Shown one piece after another: positions 54,633 through 64,000 of a stretch of 64,000 nt of DNA. Position numbers and translations under genes: made by a program. Source of the DNA: Oceanimonas doudoroffii (GTDB lineage Bacteria; Pseudomonadota; Gammaproteobacteria; Enterobacterales; Aeromonadaceae). How positions within the stretch are numbered: the stretch's first letter is position 1; every line of letters begins with the position of its first letter. Where the stretch lies: positions 1,488,001-1,552,000 of the forward strand of contig NZ_NBIM01000001.1 of the NCBI RefSeq assembly GCF_002242685.1. Direction: 5' to 3'. The notes beneath the pieces were generated by a model. The model saw nothing but the letters and a program-made list of their open reading frames with translations, ran no database searches and was not told the origin of the DNA.

Positions 54633-57600
54633 ATGACGCAGAGTAAAAACGACAAAGAACAAACGACCCAGTTTGCAGAGCAAACCCGCCCAACTTTGGA
54701 AAAGGCCCTACAACTCCTGCGCTCATCACAGTCCAAACAAGCCCTGGATCTATTACAACAGGCACTGACGAACACCCCAGACCAAATATCCACTCTGTTG
54801 CTCAAAGGAAAGATCCACCGGGAGAGAGGCGAAACAGAGCATGCGGTTCGTGATTTTCAGCACATTTTATCTCTGGCCCCGGCTCACCATGAAGCCAACC
54901 TGGAACTGGCCAAGCTGTACCACAATGCCAACGAAAACCGAGTGGCACTTCATCACATTGAACTCGCCGAAAAAAACCAGCCCAAACACCAACAAACCCT
55001 TGAATACAAAAGCATGATTCTCGGCGGGCTGCACCGATACAATGAAGCCGCCGCCATCCTTGAGCATATCATCGAGCACGGCAAGCCCCACCATTTCAAC
55101 TGGAACAACCTGGCCAACATATACAAAGGCTTAGGTATGTTTGAGAAAGCCGAACGCTACTATCTGACCGCTATCGAGCTGTCCGGCGACAATGACATCG
55201 CTTACAATAACTACCTGAGTTTTTGTCATTATATTCCGCACTACCCGAAAGAAAAAATCCTAACACTCTACAAGGAGTGGGAAGAACGTTACGCGAAAAA
55301 CATCAGCAAAATGCCGCTTCCGGCAACGGCGTTAAACCCGGATAAAACACTGCGTATCGGCATGATTTCCGATGGATTTCGTACTCACCCCGTGGGACAA
55401 ATGATCACCTCCGCCCTGGAGGAAATTCCCGCCCATGAAATAGAAATCTATGCGTACAGCACCAATCTTTCCGAAGATACCGTGACGCAACGTATAAAGA
55501 ACCTATCGGCGAAATGGATGACGGTAGTGCACTTGGGCGAGCAGGATCTGGCTCACCAGCTGATTGAAGATAACATCGATATTCTGTTCGATCTGTGCGG
55601 TCACAACAGCGGTAGCCACATGCGCACCATGGCGATGAAGCCCGCACCCATTCTGGTCAAATGGGTGGGGGGCCTGATTAACACCACAGGGCTCAGCACC
55701 ATGGATTATCTGCTGAGCGATCAGATTGAAACGCCCGAGGGAGAAGACGAATTTTATACCGAGAAGCTTATTCGCCTGCCGGATGATTACATCTGTTACA
55801 ACTCCCCCATCTATACGCCCGATATTCACGCTCCCCCGGCCAAATATAATGGCTACATCACCCTGGGCTGCTTCAATAACCCGACCAAGCTCAACCCGTA
55901 TTTGCTGGAGAAATGGGCCGGCATCATGCATGCACTGCCCCACTCTCGCCTGCTGTTGAAAGGATTTCAGTTCAGCAGCGACACCCTAAGAAACAACGTC
56001 AGGGCACAATTCGGCCGGCTGAATATCGAGGCCGACCGGATTTTGTTTGAGGGGCCATCCCCCCATGCCGAACTATTGCAAACCTACAACAAGGTAGATA
56101 TTGCCCTGGATCCCTGGCCCTATTCCGGCGGTCTCACCACCTGCGAAGCCATGTACATGGGCGTCCCCGTGGTTACCCTGCCCGGCCCCACCTTTGCCGG
56201 GCGCCATTCCGCCACCCACTTGACCAATGTCGGGCTGGGGCAACTGGTGGCCGAGAACTGGCAGCAATACCACGACATAGTGGTGAGTCTGGCCGGTGAT
56301 CTGGACAACCTGTCAAGTATCCGCGCCCATCTGAGGGCCGCGCTACTGGAATCCCCCCTATGTGACGCCCCCCGTTTCGCCCGCCACTTCAGCAACGCCA
56401 TGCGCGCCATCTGGCAACGCCATTGCGAACATAAGGCCCCCGCCGCCCTGACACTGGATACCAACGGACATGCCCGGTTTGAAGGCGAAGCCGAACCGGT
56501 TCAACTGCAATTGCCGGCAGACCCCCTGGTGATTGAAGAGGATGAATTCCGCTTTCGCTTCAACGGCAAGATAGTAGTGCTGGATAATGGCGGCATTCTT
56601 GCCAGCTCGCATCGCTTCAGCATGTTCCATAAGCTGAATGTGTTCAGTACCCTGTGTCTGGATCCGGGCAGCCGTATCGCCAATGCCCAGCAATTGCAGC
56701 AGACCGGCGATTTTCAACATGTGCCCATGACCACCCTGGGTGATGGCGAACAAGTCATATTGAGCATTACTCAGGATCCCGCCTATAGCGGAACCCTTCC
56801 GCCCCTGGAGTTCGACCAGCAGCCCGAACAGACGGCACAGATATACCAGCAGATTGCACAGGTGCCTATCAACACCGTTCGGCTCGACGATATCGCCGGC
56901 ATAGAAACCCTGGAATGGCTGGTTCTGGACAACCTGAACGACTTCGACCCCATTCTGGCCAATGGGGTGGCCACCCTGGCTCACCCACTGCTGGTGCAGA
57001 TTCGCGTCAATTTTTTGCCGACCCACCGGAAGCAGATAGCCCTCGCCGACTGCCAGCAACGTATGGCCGAACTGGGCTTTGACTTTCACAGCCTGTTCAA
57101 CCAGCGCAAAATTGACGCCTGTACCAACTACGATGAACAGCTGCTGTTCGCCGACGCCGTTTTCATTCCCAATGCCGATCGCTGTGCCGATCTCGGCGCC
57201 AACCAGCGCCTGAAACTGGCCTTTCTGCTTCATGCTGTGTACCAATCGCATGCATGTGCCCATCAATTACTGGCAGAACTTGATCCTGATATGGCTGAGG
57301 ACTACCGAAACAGCCTGTCCGAGGTTGAGCGAAAACAACTTGAAACACCTCTACTGGCCACTGGTGACAAGAGTGCCACGGAAGATCTTGATGCCACGCA
57401 ACGATCAACATCACCCCAACGAGAAACAATGCAATCAGCAGAAGGCTCCTTCAGCTTCAACTTTACAGGCCATATTATTGCGCTTGAACATGGAGCCATA
57501 CTCACTTGCAAGCCATATTTCGAAGATTTTTTAAAACAAGGAGGGGTAAACTACATTTGTCTGGATCCGGGTGGTTTAATACGCGATGCACAACCGTTGC

Positions 57601-58829
57601 AGCACACCGGCCTGTTTCAGCATTTCCCACTTACCGTTCTAGGTGATGGCAGTGAGATGGAACTTGCACTCGCAGTACAGGCTGAACGCTCTACCACCTT
57701 ACCTATCTATCAAGCTGACCCAGTTTCAATCATTCCAGGACAGGCCTCACCCGAACTGGTTAGCACTATGCTGGTCACCAGCAACCGAATCGATGATATT
57801 GAAGGTATCGAGCATATTGACTGGCTGATACTTGATGAACAACACCATAACTTGAGCATTCTTGAACACGGCAAACAAAAACTTGCCAACGCTTTACTGA
57901 TTGAAGTAGGCATTAGTTTTTCACCTGAGCATTCCACACAAGTCAATTTTGAAAACATAAGAAAAAAGTTAAATCAGCTTGGATTCAGATTATTAAAAAT
58001 AAATGACATAAAGCACAATAACTTTCACCCGAATCCCGAACTCAATCAGGAAGAAAGTGAGCTGGCATCAGGCACACTCATTTTCATACCTGATAACAAA
58101 AAACTAGACACCTACTCCAACGATCAGGTAAATAAACTGGCATTTCTATTAGACTCAATACATAACATGCAAGGAGTCACGTTTAAGCTATTACATAGCT
58201 TAAACCCTGAGCAAGCCAAGCTTTACTTACAAAGCAAAAGCTTAGAAAAAAACACCTTCCCTATCCCTACTTGCCCAGCCATGACGGATAGTGAAAAAAA
58301 ATTGTTTATCAAGCACTTAAAAGAAGCAAACCACTACTTCGAGTTTGGATCGGGTGGTTCCACCGTCTGGGCGGTTGAACAAGGGTTGGCTGTCGAAGGT
58401 GTGGAGAGCGATCCAAATTGGGTCAGTGCACTACAGAACACGCTTGGTCAACAATGTCAGGTAAAGGTTGTAGATATAGGACCTACAGGCGATTGGGGAT
58501 ACCCACTAACAGAACAGAAGGATAAGTTCCCCCTCTATAGCCAAGCTATATTAAGTCATAACAAGGCCTTCGATTTCATTCTAATTGATGGACGATTCAG
58601 AGTGGCCTGCGTCATGACTACTATCGAGCACATAATCAAACACGAAAATCAAAACAGCTCTTTAATATTCATACATGACTTTTGGAACAGACCGCAGTAC
58701 CATTGTGTACTCGAACATCTAGAAGTGGTAGATAAAATAGATACTGCCGGGGTGTTCAGGGTTAAAGACGATATAGAACTACGTCTCATACATAATATCT
58801 GGTCGGAGTATTCTATAAATCCAGCCTAA
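54633..58829 (+). CDS. Multidomain TPR / GT41-like glycosyltransferase / FkbM-like / methyltransferase-like protein
   Basis: 1398 residues from the ATG at 54633; a TTG at 54594 is less likely. Residues about 15-215 are TPR repeats (ALQLLRSSQSKQALDLLQQAL; NWNNLANIYKGLGMFEKAERYYLTAIEL). About 240-605 match the OGT/SPINDLY catalytic fold: RIGMISDGFRTHPVGQM, DILFDLCGHNSGSHM, GCFNNPTKLNP, DIALDPWPYSGGLTTCEAMYMGVPVVTLPG. About 638-855 and 940-1200 are two related FkbM-like modules with CLDPG, LGDG and RLDDI/RIDDI motifs but without the usual acidic SAM and KxD residues. About 1230-1398 form a methyltransferase-like fold with FEFGSGGSTVW and FDFILIDGRFR. Lying divergent from flagellin, it may glycosylate flagellin on Ser/Thr and modify the glycan. 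The 3' half is clearly AT-rich. A terminator follows. Confidence 0.85.
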   Translation: MTQSKNDKEQTTQFAEQTRPTLEKALQLLRSSQSKQALDLLQQALTNTPDQISTLLLKGKIHRERGETEHAVRDFQHILSLAPAHHEANLELAKLYHNANENRVALHHIELAEKNQPKHQQTLEYKSMILGGLHRYNEAAAILEHIIEHGKPHHFNWNNLANIYKGLGMFEKAERYYLTAIELSGDNDIAYNNYLSFCHYIPHYPKEKILTLYKEWEERYAKNISKMPLPATALNPDKTLRIGMISDGFRTHPVGQMITSALEEIPAHEIEIYAYSTNLSEDTVTQRIKNLSAKWMTVVHLGEQDLAHQLIEDNIDILFDLCGHNSGSHMRTMAMKPAPILVKWVGGLINTTGLSTMDYLLSDQIETPEGEDEFYTEKLIRLPDDYICYNSPIYTPDIHAPPAKYNGYITLGCFNNPTKLNPYLLEKWAGIMHALPHSRLLLKGFQFSSDTLRNNVRAQFGRLNIEADRILFEGPSPHAELLQTYNKVDIALDPWPYSGGLTTCEAMYMGVPVVTLPGPTFAGRHSATHLTNVGLGQLVAENWQQYHDIVVSLAGDLDNLSSIRAHLRAALLESPLCDAPRFARHFSNAMRAIWQRHCEHKAPAALTLDTNGHARFEGEAEPVQLQLPADPLVIEEDEFRFRFNGKIVVLDNGGILASSHRFSMFHKLNVFSTLCLDPGSRIANAQQLQQTGDFQHVPMTTLGDGEQVILSITQDPAYSGTLPPLEFDQQPEQTAQIYQQIAQVPINTVRLDDIAGIETLEWLVLDNLNDFDPILANGVATLAHPLLVQIRVNFLPTHRKQIALADCQQRMAELGFDFHSLFNQRKIDACTNYDEQLLFADAVFIPNADRCADLGANQRLKLAFLLHAVYQSHACAHQLLAELDPDMAEDYRNSLSEVERKQLETPLLATGDKSATEDLDATQRSTSPQRETMQSAEGSFSFNFTGHIIALEHGAILTCKPYFEDFLKQGGVNYICLDPGGLIRDAQPLQHTGLFQHFPLTVLGDGSEMELALAVQAERSTTLPIYQADPVSIIPGQASPELVSTMLVTSNRIDDIEGIEHIDWLILDEQHHNLSILEHGKQKLANALLIEVGISFSPEHSTQVNFENIRKKLNQLGFRLLKINDIKHNNFHPNPELNQEESELASGTLIFIPDNKKLDTYSNDQVNKLAFLLDSIHNMQGVTFKLLHSLNPEQAKLYLQSKSLEKNTFPIPTCPAMTDSEKKLFIKHLKEANHYFEFGSGGSTVWAVEQGLAVEGVESDPNWVSALQNTLGQQCQVKVVDIGPTGDWGYPLTEQKDKFPLYSQAILSHNKAFDFILIDGRFRVACVMTTIEHIIKHENQNSSLIFIHDFWNRPQYHCVLEHLEVVDKIDTAGVFRVKDDIELRLIHNIWSEYSINPA

Positions 58830-58835
58830 TAAAAA

Positions 58836-58871
58836 GCGCTACCTTTATTGACGTTAAGGTAGCGCAATTTT
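58836..58871 (+). terminator. Terminator of the multidomain glycosyltransferase gene
   Basis: 10-bp perfect stem GCGCTACCTT / AAGGTAGCGC with a 10-base loop, then AATTTTAT. It begins 6 bases after the stop. Confidence 0.75.
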
Positions 58872-58982
58872 ATATGTCCAACACCCTGTCAACTTTACCA
58901 CTGCGTCCTCGTTACATTACCAGTACCGCTTCACGGCAAATTACTGGCAATAACGCCACTCTGCTCCATCCCTCGAAAAAAT

Positions 58983-62124
<3,142 letters not shown>

Positions 62125-62383
62125 TATCGTTTCTCTGTCTTGTTATTGCCGGCCGAGCCGCAGGCCCCGGCACAATCCCGAATACTGCCGACAAGGGTAT
62201 GTTTACCATGCGGGTTTGACAAGAGTCTGACAGGCACCAGTCACATAAAATCATGACCTTTATCGCCTCAAAGCGGGGTTTAAGCAAGAAAAATGGCTGC
62301 GACAGCGCATTTCGCGCCGTATCAGCGACGGTGGCGGTTGCTGGTAAGCTTCTTTAAAATGAGCGCTCGGTTACTTTTGGAAC

Positions 62384-63151
62384 ATGTTTATGTCTGCCAG
62401 TTATCACAGCGCCAGCGGGCCCCAATATCTGATGAAGGGCCTGTCATTGATCAATGAGCGGGATTTGCGTCCCTTTGTGATTATCCCCTTGCTGGTCAAC
62501 CTGCTGCTGTTTGGCGGCGCCTTCTACTATCTGTTTGTGCAGCTGGAAGCGGTGTTCACCTGGCTGGCGGAGCAGACTCCCGACTACCTGCACTGGCTGG
62601 GCTACCTGCTGTGGCCGCTGGCCCTGGTGACCATAGCGATGGGCTTTTCCTTCGTGTTTACCGGTTTTGCCAATATGCTGGCGGCTCCCTTTAATGGCCT
62701 GCTGGCCGAACGGGTGGAGCTCAAGCTAACCGGTAATCCGGTGCCCGACAGCGGCTGGCTCGATCTGATCAAGGACACCCCTCGCATGCTGGGTAGAGAG
62801 TGGCGCAAAATGGCTTATTACCTGCCCCGGGCGCTGGGCTGCCTGTTATTGTTTCTGGTGCCCGTGGTGGGCCAGACCCTGGCGCCGCTTATCTGGTTTG
62901 CCTTTAGCGCCTGGATGATGGCCATTCAGTATTGCGACTACCCCTTTGACAACCACAAAATCGACTTCAGCCTGATGCAACGCGAGCTCGGCACTCGTCG
63001 CCGGCTGACCTGGGGCTTTGGTGCCAGCGTGACCCTGTGCTCAAGCCTGCCCTTTATCAATTTGCTGGTGATGCCGGTGGCGGTGTGCGGTGCCACCGCC
63101 CTGTGGGTGGATCACTTTTACCAGCTGCGTACCGGACCGGTGTCGAGGTGA
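62384..63151 (+). CDS. cysZ: Sulfate transporter CysZ family protein
   Basis: 255 residues (start at 62384 or the ATG at 62390). Four or more membrane segments with the EI24/CysZ pattern: INERDLRPFVIIPLLVNLLLFGGAF, GFSFVFTGFANMLAAPFNGLLAERVE and WMMAIQYCDYPFDNHKIDFSLMQREL. CysZ imports sulfate for cysteine synthesis. It is divergent from zipA, as in E. coli. Its 3' end overlaps the convergent mepK gene by 34 bases. Confidence 0.92.
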   Translation: MFMSASYHSASGPQYLMKGLSLINERDLRPFVIIPLLVNLLLFGGAFYYLFVQLEAVFTWLAEQTPDYLHWLGYLLWPLALVTIAMGFSFVFTGFANMLAAPFNGLLAERVELKLTGNPVPDSGWLDLIKDTPRMLGREWRKMAYYLPRALGCLLLFLVPVVGQTLAPLIWFAFSAWMMAIQYCDYPFDNHKIDFSLMQRELGTRRRLTWGFGASVTLCSSLPFINLLVMPVAVCGATALWVDHFYQLRTGPVSR

Positions 63152-63666
63152 ACAAAGTTGGAGCCGGGGTAATAGCCCACGCCGCCCACCGCCAGCTTGC
63201 GGGCGGCCTGGCGCAGGTTGGCCAACTCCACGCCGGGCAGGCGCAAATCAATGGCCTGGCCCTTCATGTGATAGCTCTTCTTGGCCACCCCGGAGCTGGT
63301 TTTGCGCAGCATGGCATTGGTGGCCGGTGAACGGTAGCCGGAAATAATCTGGATTTCGCCCTGTTTGCCCAGGCGGTGCTGCAACAAAAACAGCTGGTCA
63401 AACAGCTTGGGATCGATGGCATGCACCTCGTTGGTACGAAAGTCACGCATCACCTTGTTGAACGAAGCCAGGCCGTCATCAATGTAGTGACCTTCTTCCC
63501 AGAAGCTGGCGCTGACCTGCTCGCCGGTGTGCAGGTTGTGCAGGCTGAGCTTGCGTACCGGCGCCGAACGACTGGCCCGAGCCTGGCCGGGCACCATGAG
63601 TGCGGCGGCACTCAGCCCTCCCAGGCCCATTAAAAAACGGCGGCGATCCACATGGCGTTTCAGCAT
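63118..63666 (-). CDS. mepK: YcbK/MepK-type murein endopeptidase with Tat signal
   Basis: 182 residues. The N-terminal RRRFLMGLGG begins a twin-arginine signal ending near ARA. The DUF882/peptidase M15-like core has FDQLFLLQHRLG, IISGYRSPATNAMLR, SYHMKGQAIDLRLPG and a terminal VHLDTG; His, Asp and His are zinc ligands. MepK cleaves mDap-mDap cross-links next to L,D-transpeptidase products. It lies beside an ldtD-like gene, the same pairing as E. coli ycbB-ycbK. Confidence 0.9.
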   Translation of the reverse strand: MLKRHVDRRRFLMGLGGLSAAALMVPGQARASRSAPVRKLSLHNLHTGEQVSASFWEEGHYIDDGLASFNKVMRDFRTNEVHAIDPKLFDQLFLLQHRLGKQGEIQIISGYRSPATNAMLRKTSSGVAKKSYHMKGQAIDLRLPGVELANLRQAARKLAVGGVGYYPGSNFVHLDTGPVRSW

Positions 63667-63822
63667 ACAACCTCCTGAGCAATGCGTGAGTCGGCCGCCC
63701 TACACAGGGTGTGGGACGGCCCGATTAATACGACAAAAGTGAGCGCAAGCTAACCTGAATAAACACGCCAGATCAACAACCAATGGTTATAAGGAGTCGC
63801 AAAAGCGAGACTCAAGACTCAT

Positions 63823-64000
63823 TCAGGTTTGGCTGTCGCGACGGGCAAAGGGGTCATTGAGAGACAGGTCGAAGTCGTAGATATCGTCACGAAAGCGGGG
63901 CAGGCCGTCTTCACCCAGCCAGCCGCGCCAGTACACCATAAAGATCGGCAACGGCTCGCTCACCGGAAGCCAGCGGGTATGGCGTGTGGCTTTCAGCGCC
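63823..64000 (-). CDS. ldtD: L,D-transpeptidase LdtD/YcbB-like, C-terminal end (partial)
   Basis: The minus-strand frame enters at the right edge and stops at 63823. The last 59 residues include PLPIFMVYWRGWLGEDG, then LPRFRDDIYDFD, the typical C-terminal tail of YcbB-family L,D-transpeptidases. The catalytic Cys region is outside the window. The neighbour mepK supports the call. A 156-base gap separates them. Confidence 0.75.
   Translation of the reverse strand, partial: ALKATRHTRWLPVSEPLPIFMVYWRGWLGEDGLPRFRDDIYDFDLSLNDPFARRDSQT

Overview
The window is high-GC gammaproteobacterial chromosome. The gene set and gene order (raiA-pheL-pheA / tyrA-aroF, a complete ccmABCDEFGHI cluster, a Vibrio/Aeromonas-type polar flagellar cluster with flrABC, flhFG and parC/parP) suggest a marine member of the Aeromonadales such as the Oceanimonas/Oceanisphaera/Zobellella group. 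That placement is inference from content and order; no marker gene was compared.

Layout. 1-4.7 kb: 3' end of mltD, then an endonuclease-like lipoprotein, yciA, a YeeZ-like oxidoreductase and slt. 4.9-9.9 kb: raiA, then aromatic amino acid biosynthesis. pheA is controlled by a phenylalanine leader peptide (six Phe codons) and attenuator, and is much longer than usual because of a C-terminal region resembling a dead DAHP synthase. tyrA and aroF converge on pheA, with a TyrR-like box before aroF. 10-19 kb: a small unknown gene, a DUF502 membrane protein, mlaA and the System I cytochrome c maturation cluster. 19.1-19.25 kb: palindromic intergenic repeats.

19.3-54.4 kb: one almost continuous minus-strand flagellar and chemotaxis block. 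Read in the direction of transcription it runs flagellin, flaG, fliD, flaI, fliS; flrA; flrB, flrC; fliEFGHIJ; fliKLMNOPQR, flhB; flhA, flhF, flhG, fliA; cheY, cheZ, cheA, cheB, motC, motD, parC, parP, cheW, DUF2802. Sigma-54 promoters with correct -24/-12 spacing precede fliE, fliK and flhA, and sigma-28 promoters precede flagellin and (weaker) cheY. This gives the hierarchy FlrA/sigma-54, then FlrBC/sigma-54, then FliA/sigma-28. A perfect FNR-type palindrome lies about 41 bp upstream of a predicted flrA start site, suggesting oxygen control at the top of the cascade.

54.6-58.8 kb: divergent from flagellin, a 1398-residue protein joins TPR repeats, an OGT-like (GT41) glycosyltransferase, two tandem FkbM-like modules and a third methyltransferase-like domain. 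Its 3' half is AT-rich and looks acquired. It is the best candidate for an undescribed system, possibly flagellin glycosylation and glycan modification. Flagellin itself carries a G10 homopolymer inside its coding sequence, which could allow phase variation. 59-64 kb: ligA, zipA, cysZ, a YcbK/MepK-type murein endopeptidase and the 3' end of an ldtD-like gene.
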